From NCBI RefSeq assembly GCF_003261175.1, contig NZ_QLNP01000076.1:1-44782 (forward strand): DNA of 44,782 nucleotides, in the 5' to 3' direction. Source of the DNA: Arthrobacter globiformis. Its GTDB lineage: Bacteria > Actinomycetota > Actinomycetes > Actinomycetales > Micrococcaceae. A program made the translations under genes and the position numbers. The first letter of the stretch is position 1. Every line of letters begins with the position of its first letter. The notes beneath the pieces are model-generated. The model had not been told where the DNA came from. It ran no database searches and saw only the letters and a program-made list of their open reading frames with translations. Positions 9,145 to 18,145 of this stretch are shown here, piece after piece.

Positions 9145-10089
9145 TTACCTGACGGGGCTGGAGCGGGCGATGTCGGCGGCGTTGGTTGCTGCGCTCATGA
9201 GCAGAGCCGCGCCCAGCATGTGCGCGCCGACGAGGAGCGCGGGAATGCCGTTGTAATACTGCGTGAAGCCGATGACGGCCTGCAGCACCGTGACGCCCAG
9301 GAGCATCAGCACGGCGGCGCGGAACGTCCCCGCAATGCCGCGGCGGAAAACGAAGTACACGGCGAGCAGCGTGCCGGCGGTGACCAGGTAGGCGGGCACG
9401 GCATGGATGTGCGAGAAGAGGTCCCAGTCCAGGTCGTTGCGGGGCGCGTCGGCGTCACCCGCGTGCGGTCCGGCGCCGGTCACCACGACGCCCAGCATGA
9501 CGGCGATCGCGGAGAAAAGCGCGACGGCGGTCATCACCGGCCGCAGGACCCCCGGCAGGGCGGCAAGGGGGCGGGCCCGGAACCGGCCGGTCCTGCCGTA
9601 GGCACGGTTGACCAGCAGGGTCGCAAAAACCACCAGGGCCATGGATACCAGAAAGTGCAGGCCAACCACCCACGGGTTCAGCTGGGTGAGGACGGTGATG
9701 CCACCGATGACGGCCTGCGCCGGGATGCTCGCCAGCAGGCCCAGGGCCAGCAGGAACAGGTCCTTGCGCTCCTTGCGAAGGTTCCACAAGTAGACGAGCA
9801 TGAGCGCCGCGACGGCGGCCAGGGCGAACGTCAGGAGCCGGTTCCCGAACTCGATGAAGCCGTGGATGCCCATCTCGGGGGTGTTCACCAGGGAATTGTT
9901 CGTGCACCTGGGCCAGGTGGGGCAGCCCAAGCCTGAGGCGGTCAGCCGGACGGCGCCGCCGGTGACCACCAGGACCGTCTGTCCGATCAGGGACAGCACG
10001 GCGAGGCGGCGGACGGTCGAATCGACGGTGACCGGAAGCTTGGATGCCAGGCGGCCGACGAACTGGGGGAGGCGCGAAGCCGTGCTCAC
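9145..10089 (-). CDS. ctaA: Heme A synthase (COX15/CtaA family)
   Basis: Membrane monooxygenase-type enzyme converting heme O to heme A for cytochrome c oxidase. The 314-residue product has about eight hydrophobic helices; the first extracytoplasmic loop carries a Cys pair in GLGCPTWPRC, and heme-ligand-type histidines appear in GIHGFIEFGNR, GLHFLVSM, HIHAVPAY and GAHMLG. These are the four His expected of the duplicated CtaA bundle. It follows the ABC-2 permease gene by only 7 nt, so it is probably co-transcribed with the transporter, and it converges on ctaB. Confidence 0.94.
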   Translation of the reverse strand: MSTASRLPQFVGRLASKLPVTVDSTVRRLAVLSLIGQTVLVVTGGAVRLTASGLGCPTWPRCTNNSLVNTPEMGIHGFIEFGNRLLTFALAAVAALMLVYLWNLRKERKDLFLLALGLLASIPAQAVIGGITVLTQLNPWVVGLHFLVSMALVVFATLLVNRAYGRTGRFRARPLAALPGVLRPVMTAVALFSAIAVMLGVVVTGAGPHAGDADAPRNDLDWDLFSHIHAVPAYLVTAGTLLAVYFVFRRGIAGTFRAAVLMLLGVTVLQAVIGFTQYYNGIPALLVGAHMLGAALLMSAATNAADIARSSPVR

Positions 10090-10096
10090 TTTATTC

Positions 10097-10855
10097 TCAA
10101 TTCCATTTGAACCAGCGGATGGCTGCTGCGCCGGCGAGAACCGTCCACATCAGCAGGACAAGGACAGCGTTGCCGTTGACGGCGCCGTGCAGGAAGGCGT
10201 CCCGCAGCCCTTCGCCGAGGGATCCGGACGGCAGCAGGTGAACGGTATTCTGGGCGAGTTCCGGCAGCCGCTGCATGGGGATGACGATGCCGCCCAGGGC
10301 GCCCAGCAGGATCCACAGCAGGTTGGTGATGGCCAGCGTGGCTTCGGGCCGGACAGTGCCCGCCACCAGCAGCCCCAGCGCGGTGAAGGCGGCCGCGCCC
10401 AGCACCAGCATGCAAAGGCCGGGCAGCGCGCCCAGCGGATCGGGGCGCCATCCGAGCGGGAATGCGACGGCGGCGACGATGACTACCTGGATCACCAGGA
10501 CGGCCAGGACCGCGAGGATCTTCCCGGCAATGAGGCCGGCCCGGCCCAGCGGCGTGGTGGACAGGAACCGCAGCACGCCGTACCGGCGGTCGAAGCCGGT
10601 GGCGATGCCCTGCCCCGTGAAGGCGGTGGACATGGCGCAGAGCGCGAGGATGCCCGGGACCGCGACATTGACCCGGCTGTCCCCCAAGCCGTCGAGCAGC
10701 GGGGTGACCGTCAGGCCGATCAGGGCAAGAAGGGGCAGGACCACCGCGAGGATCAGCTGCTCGCCGTTCCGGAGCATGGTCGCCGCCTCGTATTTGCCCT
10801 GCAGCAGGATCCGGCGGAGCAGGGGAGCGGGAGCGCTGCCCGTGGCTGTCGTCAT
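10097..10855 (-). CDS. ABC-2 type transporter permease
   Basis: Membrane subunit of an ABC-2 exporter: 252 residues with about six hydrophobic segments (for example LILAVVLPLLALIGLTV, ILAVLAVLVIQVVIVAAVAF and a C-terminal VLVLLMWTVLAGAA). The segment TGFDRRYGVLRFLSTTPLGR between helices 2 and 3 is typical of ABC-2/DrrB-like permeases. ATG 10855 overlaps the stop of the ATPase gene (ATGA, 10852-10855), so the two are one transporter. The substrate cannot be read from sequence. Position immediately before ctaA is suggestive of a role near heme or cytochrome biogenesis, but this is inference only. Confidence 0.88.
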   Translation of the reverse strand: MTTATGSAPAPLLRRILLQGKYEAATMLRNGEQLILAVVLPLLALIGLTVTPLLDGLGDSRVNVAVPGILALCAMSTAFTGQGIATGFDRRYGVLRFLSTTPLGRAGLIAGKILAVLAVLVIQVVIVAAVAFPLGWRPDPLGALPGLCMLVLGAAAFTALGLLVAGTVRPEATLAITNLLWILLGALGGIVIPMQRLPELAQNTVHLLPSGSLGEGLRDAFLHGAVNGNAVLVLLMWTVLAGAAAIRWFKWN

Positions 10856-11820
10856 CGGATTTCCCTTCCGGAAATGTCAAGGAATACGTCTTCGAGGCTG
10901 CGGGCCTCCATGCTCAGCGAGCCCGGCATGATGCCGTGGTGAGCCCACCAGGCGGTCAGCGCTGCGAGGTCCTCCGGGGTCAGCGCGCCGGTGGCCGTGT
11001 AACTGCCGGAACGCGTCTCGCGGATCTCGATCTCGGCCGCCAGAACGCCGGTGAAGTCCAGCCCCGGCAGTGCCTCGAAGTGCAGTGTCCGGACGTGGTC
11101 GCGGTGGGGCGTCTCGGGCATGTTGTGCTGCAGCAGTTGGGCAACGGTGCCCTCAGCAACGTTCCTGCCGGCGTCGATGATGTACACGTAGTCGGCCAGC
11201 CGCTGGGCGTCATCCATAAGGTGGGTGGTGAGGATGATCCCCATCCCGCTGTCCCGGAGTTCGGAGATCAGTTCGAAGACCAGCTGGCGGGACTGCGGGT
11301 CCAGCCCGGCGCTGGGTTCGTCCAGGAACAGGACCTCGGGGTTGCCGATCAGGGCGGCGGCGAGGGCGAGCCGCTGCTTCTGTCCGCCGGACAGCCGGCG
11401 GACGTTGGTCCTGCTGAAGCTGTCGATGCCCAGCCGCTGCACCAGCTCATCCAGCGGCCTGGGATTGCGGTACATGCCGGCTATGTGCCGGAGCAGGGGG
11501 ATGGGACGGGCCGACGGCGGAAGGCCGCCGTCCTGGAGCATGACGCCGACGCGGGCGCGCAGTTCCGCTCCGGCGGTGCCGGGATCGGCACCGAGCAGCG
11601 TGATGGCTCCGCCCGTGCGTTTCTGGAGGCCCTGGGCGCATTCGATGGTGGTAGTCTTACCGGCACCGTTGGCTCCGAGCAGCGCCGTGACCTCGCCGCG
11701 GCCGGCGACGAGTGAGACGTCGCTCACCACCCTGAGCATCTTGCCATCGAGGGTGGGGAGCGGACCGACGTCCTTGATGAGCCCGTCGATGGTCAAGACG
11801 GGGGATTTGGGGGATCGCAC
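10852..11820 (-). CDS. ABC transporter ATP-binding protein
   Basis: Cytosolic ATPase partner of the adjacent ABC-2 permease. The 322-residue product has Walker A GANGAGKTT, signature LSGGQKQRLALA, Walker B EVLFLDEPSAGLD and an H-loop TTHLMDD, followed by a C-terminal extension of about 90 residues of the kind seen in DrrA-like exporters. The start is GTG 11820; no Shine-Dalgarno is present, but TAGAAT lies 6 nt upstream (11827-11832), so the mRNA may be leaderless. It is divergent from sufR. Confidence 0.9.
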   Translation of the reverse strand: MRSPKSPVLTIDGLIKDVGPLPTLDGKMLRVVSDVSLVAGRGEVTALLGANGAGKTTTIECAQGLQKRTGGAITLLGADPGTAGAELRARVGVMLQDGGLPPSARPIPLLRHIAGMYRNPRPLDELVQRLGIDSFSRTNVRRLSGGQKQRLALAAALIGNPEVLFLDEPSAGLDPQSRQLVFELISELRDSGMGIILTTHLMDDAQRLADYVYIIDAGRNVAEGTVAQLLQHNMPETPHRDHVRTLHFEALPGLDFTGVLAAEIEIRETRSGSYTATGALTPEDLAALTAWWAHHGIMPGSLSMEARSLEDVFLDISGREIR

Positions 11821-11826
11821 CCCAGC

Positions 11827-11832
11827 ATTCTA
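11827..11832 (-). promoter_or_regulatory. -10 box of ABC transporter operon, probably leaderless
   Basis: TAGAAT on the minus strand, separated by 6 nt from GTG 11820. Transcription would start at or next to the start codon. No convincing -35 was seen. Confidence 0.55.
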
Positions 11833-11897
11833 CGTGAAGTAGTACTGTCACTGGTGAGCCGGAGTACTGCCGCCGAACCGCGCAGCTCCACCGGGGC

Positions 11898-11916
11898 GCA
11901 GGTCAGCCTAGCCTTA
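11898..11916 (+). promoter_or_regulatory. Candidate IdeR/DtxR iron box upstream of suf operon
   Basis: GCAGGTCAGCCTAGCCTTA matches 14 of 19 positions of the DtxR/IdeR consensus TTAGGTTAGCCTAACCTAA, including the central AGCCTA. It lies 46 nt before the sufR start and 78 nt before the divergent ABC transporter start. Iron-responsive control of Fe-S assembly fits; whether binding activates or represses is not deducible. Confidence 0.6.
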
Positions 11917-11936
11917 CTGGAACGCCGCAATAAATT

Positions 11937-11954
11937 ACGACATGATTGTGTTGT
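11937..11954 (+). promoter_or_regulatory. Candidate SufR operator overlapping suf promoter
   Basis: Imperfect inverted repeat ACGACA (11937-11942) and TGTTGT (11949-11954) with a 6-nt centre; 5 of 6 arm positions pair. It lies just before ATG 11962, where an autoregulator would be expected to bind. Weak on sequence alone. Confidence 0.35.
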
Positions 11955-11961
11955 GTATTCC

Positions 11962-12807
11962 ATGACCAACACCACTTCCGTGCCATTGGCCGGACAGGGC
12001 GCGCCTGCGGGTACGCTGCGCGGTGGGAAGCCTGCTGCCTTGGCGTCCGTGCCGGCAGCGGCCGACGCCGACGAGCGCACGCGTGACCGCGTCCTGAGCG
12101 CCGTCCTGGAGCACGGTCCGGTCAGCGCAGCCGAATTGGGTGACCTGCTCGGGTTCACCCCGGCCGCCGTCCGCCGCCACCTGGACCATCTGTCCCGCGC
12201 GGGCGTGATCGAGGTCAAGCGCGTGGCCCGCGCAGGGGCCGGCGCCGGCCGCCCGGCCCGCCGCTACGTCCTCAGCTCCCAGGGCCAGTCCTCACTGGGC
12301 GACGACTACCTGAACATTGCCAGCCTGGCGCTCAAGCAGCTCGGCGTGATGGCGGGGGACGAAGCCGTCCGTCAGTTCGCCGTCGAGCGTTTCGCGGAGA
12401 TGGAACGCCGCTACGCCCCCGAGGTGGAAGCGGCCGGAACTGACATCACCGCCCGTGCGCAGGCCCTGTCCGCCGCCCTGTCCCGGGACGGCTTCGTCGC
12501 TTCCACTGCGTCCATTGAAGCCAAGGCCCCGCTGCCGGCGGCGCTGTCCAGCGTCCAGCTGTGCCAGGGCCACTGCCCCATCCAGCAGCTGGCCACGCAG
12601 TTCCCCGTCTTCTGTGACGCGGAAACGGAAATGTTTTCGCGCCTCGTCGGCGTCGATGTCCGCAGGCTTTCCACCCTCGCCCGCGGGGGACACGTCTGCA
12701 CCACCCACATACCTACAGGCCGTCCGGCCGTGACGGTGGCCCCGGCCGCCGGTCACGCACCGGACAACCTGGACGAAGTATCCAACCATCTGCAAGAAAG
12801 GCCGTGA
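11962..12807 (+). CDS. sufR: Fe-S cluster-binding transcriptional regulator of the suf operon (SufR-like)
   Basis: Winged-helix repressor that senses Fe-S status and controls the downstream suf genes. I choose ATG 11962 (281 aa); the upstream open frame from 11854 crosses the promoter and iron box. The HTH occupies about residues 41-105 ([20 protein letters not shown] then a wing rich in R/A). Four cysteines in the C-terminal third, C201, C205, C218 and C246 (CQGHCP, FCDAE, HVCTTH), are suitable for cluster ligation. Its stop overlaps the sufB start by one base (TGATG). An iron box and a possible operator precede it. Confidence 0.9.
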   Translation: MTNTTSVPLAGQGAPAGTLRGGKPAALASVPAAADADERTRDRVLSAVLEHGPVSAAELGDLLGFTPAAVRRHLDHLSRAGVIEVKRVARAGAGAGRPARRYVLSSQGQSSLGDDYLNIASLALKQLGVMAGDEAVRQFAVERFAEMERRYAPEVEAAGTDITARAQALSAALSRDGFVASTASIEAKAPLPAALSSVQLCQGHCPIQQLATQFPVFCDAETEMFSRLVGVDVRRLSTLARGGHVCTTHIPTGRPAVTVAPAAGHAPDNLDEVSNHLQERP

Positions 12808-14270
12808 TGACGGACCAACTATCAGAGAAGAAGGTTGCCGAAACTGCTGTGATTTCCGAGATTCTTGAAAAGAATCCCGAACTGCACGGCATCGGCACCT
12901 ACGAGTACGGCTGGGCCGACAAGAACGACGTCGGCGCCAACGCCCGCCGCGGCCTCAACGAGGACGTGGTCCGCGACATCTCGGCCAAGAAGAGCGAGCC
13001 GGAATGGATGCTGGACCTGCGCCTCAAGGGACTGAAGTACTTCGACCGCAAGCCCATGCCCACCTGGGGTGCAGACCTCTCCGGCATCGACTTCGACAAC
13101 ATCAAGTACTTCGTGCGTTCCACCGAGAAGCAGGCCGCTTCCTGGGAGGACCTGCCCGAGGACATCCGCAACACGTACGAGAAGCTGGGCATCCCGGAAG
13201 CTGAGCGCAGCCGCCTGGTCTCCGGCGTGGCAGCCCAGTACGAGTCCGAGGTCGTGTACCACCAGATCCGCGAGGACCTTGAGGCCCAGGGCGTCATCTT
13301 CCTGGACACGGACACCGCGCTGCGCGAGCACCCGGAGATCTTCCAGGAGTACTTCGGCACCATCATCCCGGTGGGCGACAACAAGTTCGCCTCGCTGAAC
13401 ACGGCCGTTTGGTCGGGCGGCTCCTTCGTGTACGTGCCCAAGGGCGTGCACGTGGACATCCCGCTGCAGGCTTACTTCCGCATCAACACGGAAAACATGG
13501 GCCAGTTCGAGCGCACGCTGATCATCGCCGACGAGGACTCCTACGTCCACTACATCGAAGGCTGCACCGCGCCGATCTACACCTCGGACTCGCTGCACTC
13601 GGCCGTCGTCGAGATCGTGGTCAAGAAGGGCGCCCGCGTCCGCTACACCACCATCCAGAACTGGTCCAACAACGTGTACAACCTCGTGACCAAGCGCGCC
13701 ATCTGCGAAGAGGGCGGAACCATGGAGTGGATCGATGGCAACATCGGCTCCAAGGTCACCATGAAGTACCCGGCCGTGTACCTCACGGGTGAGCACGCCA
13801 AGGGCGAGACCCTGTCCATCGCGTTCGCCGGCGAGGGCCAGCACCAGGACACCGGCTCCAAGATGGTGCACATCGCGCCGAACACGAAGAGCTCCATCAT
13901 CTCCAAGTCCGTTGCCCGCGGCGGCGGACGCGCGGCGTACCGCGGCCTGGTCCAGATCCGCGAGGGTGCCAAGCACTCCGCGAACACGGTGCGCTGCGAC
14001 GCGCTGCTGGTGGACACCATCAGCCGCTCGGACACCTACCCGTACATCGACATCCGCGAGGATGACGTGCAGCTGGGGCACGAGGCAACCGTCTCGCGCG
14101 TTTCCGAGGAGCAGCTCTTCTACCTCATGTCCCGCGGCATGCGCGAAGACGAAGCCATGGCCATGATCGTGCGCGGCTTCATCGAGCCGATCGCCCGCGA
14201 GCTGCCGATGGAATACGCCCTCGAGCTGAACCGCCTCATTGAACTCCAGATGGAAGGATCCGTCGGTTAA
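12807..14270 (+). CDS. sufB: Fe-S cluster assembly scaffold subunit SufB
   Basis: Core of the SufBC2D scaffold on which Fe-S clusters are built in the cytosol. ATG 12807 gives 487 residues and has a GAAAGG site upstream; a GTG three bases earlier is the only alternative. The N-terminal [11 protein letters not shown], the central [16 protein letters not shown] and [12 protein letters not shown], and the C-terminal [21 protein letters not shown] motifs are characteristic of SufB. Length matches the family (about 470-495). It is translationally coupled to sufR upstream and sufD downstream (TAATG at 14268-14272). Confidence 0.98.
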   Translation: MTDQLSEKKVAETAVISEILEKNPELHGIGTYEYGWADKNDVGANARRGLNEDVVRDISAKKSEPEWMLDLRLKGLKYFDRKPMPTWGADLSGIDFDNIKYFVRSTEKQAASWEDLPEDIRNTYEKLGIPEAERSRLVSGVAAQYESEVVYHQIREDLEAQGVIFLDTDTALREHPEIFQEYFGTIIPVGDNKFASLNTAVWSGGSFVYVPKGVHVDIPLQAYFRINTENMGQFERTLIIADEDSYVHYIEGCTAPIYTSDSLHSAVVEIVVKKGARVRYTTIQNWSNNVYNLVTKRAICEEGGTMEWIDGNIGSKVTMKYPAVYLTGEHAKGETLSIAFAGEGQHQDTGSKMVHIAPNTKSSIISKSVARGGGRAAYRGLVQIREGAKHSANTVRCDALLVDTISRSDTYPYIDIREDDVQLGHEATVSRVSEEQLFYLMSRGMREDEAMAMIVRGFIEPIARELPMEYALELNRLIELQMEGSVG

Positions 14271-15511
14271 TGACTGCCGAAATTACTACTGAAAAGGCCC
14301 GCATCGGGGCGCCTTCCATCGCAGGCTTCACCGAGGAAGGCGAGGGGCTGGTCTCCGCCAAGGTGGACCATAGCCACAACCACGGCGTCACCGTCATGTC
14401 CTCGCGGGCCGAGCGGCTCACGAGCTTCGACGTCGCCGACTTCGCGCTGCCCACCGGCCGTGAAGAGGAATGGCGCTTCACCCCGGTCCGCGGACTGGCC
14501 AACCTGTTCTCCGACGCAGGGACGGACGAGGCCGCGGCCGCGTTGACCGTAGAAGCCCCCGAAGGCTACGTCCGCAGCGCCCTGGCACAGGGAGCCGCCC
14601 CGCGCGGCACCGTCCTGACCCCTGCTGACCGGGCCGCCGTCGTCGCCTCCGCCAACACGGATGAGGCCCTGCACGTGGTCATCCCCGCCGACGCCGAACC
14701 GGCCGAGCCGGTGCGCATCCTGGTTGACGGCGCGGGCGCAGGCCGCCGCTCCAACGCACACTTCGTGCTGGAAGCCGGCGCCAACTCCCGCAGCGTCGTC
14801 ATCGTGGAACACACGGGCGCCGCGGACCACAACGGCAACCTGGAAGTGATCGTCGGCGACGGCGCGCACCTCACCGTAATTTCCGTGCAGCTCTGGGAAG
14901 ACGACGCGCGGCACCTGGGCCAGCACGACGCCCAGGTTGGCAAGGACGCCGTCTACAAGCACATCGCCGTCTCCCTCGGCGGTTCCGTGGTGCGCCTGAA
15001 CTCCAACGTCCGCTTCTCCGGTGAGGGCGCCGAGGCCGAACTGCTGGGCCTCTACTTCGCCGACGCCGGCCAGCACCTCGAGCACCGCTCCTTCGTTGAC
15101 CACAACGTGGCCAACTGCAAGTCCAACGTGCTCTACAAGGGCGCCCTGCAGGGCAAGAACGCGCACACCGTCTGGGTGGGCGACGTGCTGATCCAGAAGC
15201 AGGCCCTGGGCACCGACTCGTACGAGAAGAACCAGAACCTGGTGCTCACCGACGGCTGCCGCGCGGACTCCGTGCCCAATCTCGAAATCGAGACAGGCCT
15301 CATCGAGGGTGCCGGCCACGCCAGCTCCACCGGACGCTTTGACGACGAGCACCTGTTCTACCTGATGGCCCGCGGCATTCCCGAAGACGTGGCCAGGCGG
15401 CTCGTCGTGCGAGGCTTCCTCAACGAGATCATCCAGCAGATCAAGGTTCCGGCACTCGAAGAGCGCCTGACCGCGGAAGTCGAGCGCGAGCTCGTCGCCA
15501 ACGAGAACTGA
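14270..15511 (+). CDS. sufD: Fe-S cluster assembly subunit SufD
   Basis: SufB paralogue forming the SufBC2D scaffold. The 413-residue protein has the SufD N-terminal helical part (FALPTGREEEWRFTPVRGL) and the beta-helix core, with HASSTGRFDDEHLFYLMARG near the C-terminus matching the SufB/SufD family signature. The start codon shares a base with the sufB stop. The gene is followed by a 54-nt gap before the Rieske protein gene. Confidence 0.97.
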   Translation: MTAEITTEKARIGAPSIAGFTEEGEGLVSAKVDHSHNHGVTVMSSRAERLTSFDVADFALPTGREEEWRFTPVRGLANLFSDAGTDEAAAALTVEAPEGYVRSALAQGAAPRGTVLTPADRAAVVASANTDEALHVVIPADAEPAEPVRILVDGAGAGRRSNAHFVLEAGANSRSVVIVEHTGAADHNGNLEVIVGDGAHLTVISVQLWEDDARHLGQHDAQVGKDAVYKHIAVSLGGSVVRLNSNVRFSGEGAEAELLGLYFADAGQHLEHRSFVDHNVANCKSNVLYKGALQGKNAHTVWVGDVLIQKQALGTDSYEKNQNLVLTDGCRADSVPNLEIETGLIEGAGHASSTGRFDDEHLFYLMARGIPEDVARRLVVRGFLNEIIQQIKVPALEERLTAEVERELVANEN

Positions 15512-15565
15512 CCGTACGGACCAGGCCCGGTCCAACCAGCCGGAAACTACAGCACAGGACAACGG

Positions 15566-15925
15566 ATGACTGAACAGCCAAAGGGCGAACTCGTCTGCAA
15601 CGCAAACGAGATCCAGCCCAAGCAGGCCCTGCGGATCCTGATCGACGACTACCCGGTCGCGATCGTCAAGGACTCGATGGGAGAAATCCACGCAATCGGG
15701 GACACGTGCTCGCACGCCGACATCTCGCTCTCCGAGGGCGAGGTGGAGGGTTGCGCCATCGAGTGCTGGGGCCACGGCTCCCAGTTCGACCTGCGCTCCG
15801 GCGAACCCCTGCAGCTGCCGGCCTACGACCCCGTTCCGGTGTTCGCGGTGGAGATCCACGGAGACGGCGTCTACGTGGACACCACCAACGTCCTGAACGG
15901 CGCCGAAGCGCCGAACTTCAGCTAA
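15566..15925 (+). CDS. Rieske-type [2Fe-2S] ferredoxin
   Basis: Small soluble electron carrier of 119 residues. The Rieske cluster site is complete: C48-S-H50 (GDTCSHADISL) and C67-x-x-H70 (ECWGHGSQFD). It resembles the ferredoxin component of non-heme iron oxygenases, but no oxygenase is nearby; its place between sufD and sufC implies a role in, or use as a client of, Fe-S assembly. This position for a Rieske protein is common in actinobacteria related to Arthrobacter as far as I recall. Its redox partner is unknown. Confidence 0.92.
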   Translation: MTEQPKGELVCNANEIQPKQALRILIDDYPVAIVKDSMGEIHAIGDTCSHADISLSEGEVEGCAIECWGHGSQFDLRSGEPLQLPAYDPVPVFAVEIHGDGVYVDTTNVLNGAEAPNFS

Positions 15926-16033
15926 TCCGCAGCCCACGCTGAAGCCCGGCCGGGCCTGAAGCAGAACTTAGTAACTTCCAGACCAAAGACCGCACCGCCG
16001 ACACACCGGCAGGTGCAGAGGAGAACAAGACAC

Positions 16034-16822
16034 ATGTCTACTCTTGAGATCAAGGACCTGCACGTCAGCATCGACACCGAGCAGGGCACCAAGGAGATCC
16101 TGAAGGGCGTCAGCCTGACCATTCGCACCGGTGAGACCCACGCCATCATGGGCCCCAACGGCTCCGGCAAGTCCACCCTGGCCTCCACCATCGCCGGCCA
16201 CCCCCGCTACAACGTCACCGGCGGCACCATCACCCTGGACGGCGAAGACGTCCTGGCCATGAGCGTTGACGAGCGCGCCCGCGCCGGCGTCTTCCTCGCC
16301 ATGCAGTACCCGGTTGAGGTTCCGGGTGTCACCATGACCAACTTCCTGCGGACCGCCAAGACCGCCATCGACGGTGAGGCACCCAAGCTGCGCACCTGGA
16401 CCAAGGACGTCAAGGACGCCATGCAGCAGCTGCGCATCGACGCCGACTTCGCCCAGCGTAACGTCAACGAAGGCTTCTCCGGCGGTGAGAAGAAGCGCGT
16501 GGAGATCCTGCAGCTGGAACTCTTCAAGCCGAAGTTCGCTGTGCTCGACGAGACCGACTCCGGCCTGGACGTGGACGCCCTCAAGGTTGTCTCCGAAGGC
16601 GTCAACCGTGCACACGCCACCGGCAACATGGGCACGCTGCTCATCACGCACTACACCCGCATCCTGCGCTACATCAAGCCTGACTTCGTGCACGTGTTCG
16701 TGAACGGCCAGGTTGTGGAAGAGGGCGGCCCGGAACTGGCCGACCGCCTGGAAGAAGAAGGCTACGACCGCTACGCCGGTGCTGCCGGAACCGCCACGGC
16801 TGCCGCAGCGGTCCAGGCCTAG
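16034..16822 (+). CDS. sufC: Fe-S assembly ATPase SufC
   Basis: Cytosolic ABC-type ATPase driving the SufB-SufD scaffold. ATG 16034 follows a GAGGAGAA ribosome site at about 16017-16024; the frame is open 21 nt further upstream but that part is leader. The 262-residue product has Walker A GPNGSGKST, the SufC-type signature FSGGEKKRVEILQ, and Walker B FAVLDETDSGLDVDAL, all diagnostic of SufC rather than of membrane ABC transporters. A C-terminal Ala/Thr-rich tail is lineage-specific. It is followed 16 nt later by the DUF59 gene. Confidence 0.97.
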   Translation: MSTLEIKDLHVSIDTEQGTKEILKGVSLTIRTGETHAIMGPNGSGKSTLASTIAGHPRYNVTGGTITLDGEDVLAMSVDERARAGVFLAMQYPVEVPGVTMTNFLRTAKTAIDGEAPKLRTWTKDVKDAMQQLRIDADFAQRNVNEGFSGGEKKRVEILQLELFKPKFAVLDETDSGLDVDALKVVSEGVNRAHATGNMGTLLITHYTRILRYIKPDFVHVFVNGQVVEEGGPELADRLEEEGYDRYAGAAGTATAAAAVQA

Positions 16823-16838
16823 TTAGGACTGACTGACC

Positions 16839-17171
16839 ATGACCGAAATCGACGCAGCCCGCACCGGGCTGGAGGATGTCGAAGAGGCACTCAAGGACGT
16901 CATCGACCCCGAGCTCGGGGTTAACATCGTGGACTTGGGCCTGCTGTACGGCCTCAAGTACTCGGAGGACGACGGCGCCCTGCTGATCGACATGACCCTC
17001 ACTACGGCGGCCTGCCCGCTGACCGACGTGCTCGAGGAGCAGGTCGGCAAGGCGCTTGACGGCGTCGTGGATGACTGGCGCCTGAACTGGGTCTGGATGC
17101 CGCCATGGGGTCCGGAGCGGATCACCGACGACGGCAAGGACCAGATGCGGGCCCTCGGCTTCAACATCTAA
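16839..17171 (+). CDS. DUF59/MIP18-family Fe-S biogenesis protein (SufT-like)
   Basis: A 110-residue protein with the DUF59 fold signature DPELGVNIVDLGLLYG (residues 23-38) and the conserved reactive cysteine C59 in LTTAACP. Members act in Fe-S cluster carriage or maturation (SufT, MIP18, PaaD-like). As the last gene of the suf operon it is best read as SufT. ATG 16839 is 16 nt from the sufC stop. A long hairpin follows directly at 17176-17228. Confidence 0.92.
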   Translation: MTEIDAARTGLEDVEEALKDVIDPELGVNIVDLGLLYGLKYSEDDGALLIDMTLTTAACPLTDVLEEQVGKALDGVVDDWRLNWVWMPPWGPERITDDGKDQMRALGFNI

Positions 17172-17175
17172 ACAA

Positions 17176-17228
17176 GTACGACGACGGCCGGTCACCTTCT
17201 TCACGAAGGTGACCGGCCGTCGTCGTAC
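17176..17228. terminator. Bidirectional hairpin terminator between suf operon and peptidase gene
   Basis: A perfect 24-bp stem: 17176-17199 pairs with 17205-17228 around a 5-nt TTCAC loop. It begins 4 nt after the sufT-like stop and ends 14 nt from the convergent peptidase stop. There is no U-run on either side, but the stem is long enough to serve both convergent transcripts. Confidence 0.8.
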
Positions 17229-17242
17229 CCAACGTCCCAGCT

Positions 17243-18139
17243 TTACAGCGAAGCGGCGCTGAACGTGTCGCACTGGTTGATGTCGCCGGTCTTGTAGCCC
17301 TGGTAGAACCACTTCTGCCGCTGGGCGCTGGACCCGTGCGTCCAGCCCTCAGGCGAGACGCGTCCGGTGGCGGCTTTCTGGATCCGGTCATCGCCGACGG
17401 CGGAGGCGGCCGAGAGCGCGTCGTTCAGGTCCTGCTGCTTCAGCGGCTCCAGGAACGGCTTGCCGGTCTTCCCTTCCTTCTGCGTGGTGGCGTACCGGGT
17501 CCAGAGCCCTGCGTAGCAGTCAGCCTGCAGCTCCACCCGGACGGCGCCTGACTCCGCGCCCTGCGGGTCCTGCTGCGCCTTGTCCAGGTCGCCGAGGATG
17601 TTCTGGATGTGGTGGCCGACCTCATGGGCCACCACGTATTCCTGGGCCAGCGGGCCGCCCGAGGAACCGAAACGGGTCACGAGGTCCTGGAAGAACCCGG
17701 GATCGAAGTAGGCCGTGGTGTCTGCCGGGCAGTAGAACGGGCCCACCTCGGACGTGGCCGTGCCGCAGCCGGTGGTCGTGGCACCCTCGAACAGCACAGC
17801 CTTCGGCCGCGGGTACTTCACGTTGTAGTCGGCGAGGTAGGCCGGCCAGAACGTGTTGAGGCTGTTCACGGTCCCGGCAATCCGGCAGTCGAGGTCCCTG
17901 TCTGCGTCGGAGCCCAGCTTGCATTGGGTGAGGGGTGTTCCCGTGCTCTGGGCGGGCTGTTCCTGGCCGGTGCCCAGGAGCCCCCCGAGCAGCTGCGGAT
18001 TGATGCCGAAGAGGGCAGCAAGGAGGAGGACGACGCCGCCCCCGATGCCTCCGCCGATTTTCGTGCCGCGGCCAACTCCACCGCCGCGCCGGTCTTCCAC
18101 CTGGGATGGGTCCAGTTCGACCCCGTCATTGAAGCTCAT
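17243..18139 (-). CDS. Membrane-anchored neutral zinc metallopeptidase (YpfJ family)
   Basis: Predicted secreted or surface-tethered metallopeptidase; substrate unknown. ATG 18139 (MSFNDGVELD) gives 298 residues; the open frame upstream of it is not family-like. A Gly-rich stretch then one hydrophobic helix (GGVVLLLAALFGIN, residues 34-47) anchors the protein. The catalytic zinc motif is HEVGH (H172, E173, H176) with a third ligand E204 in RVELQADCYAG. C-terminal segment THGSSAQRQKWFYQGY is typical of the YpfJ/PF04228 group. A minus-strand TATTGT lies 6 nt before the start, suggesting a leaderless transcript. It converges on suf and diverges from the ligase gene. Confidence 0.9.
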   Translation of the reverse strand: MSFNDGVELDPSQVEDRRGGGVGRGTKIGGGIGGGVVLLLAALFGINPQLLGGLLGTGQEQPAQSTGTPLTQCKLGSDADRDLDCRIAGTVNSLNTFWPAYLADYNVKYPRPKAVLFEGATTTGCGTATSEVGPFYCPADTTAYFDPGFFQDLVTRFGSSGGPLAQEYVVAHEVGHHIQNILGDLDKAQQDPQGAESGAVRVELQADCYAGLWTRYATTQKEGKTGKPFLEPLKQQDLNDALSAASAVGDDRIQKAATGRVSPEGWTHGSSAQRQKWFYQGYKTGDINQCDTFSAASL

Positions 18140-18145
18140 GTTGTC

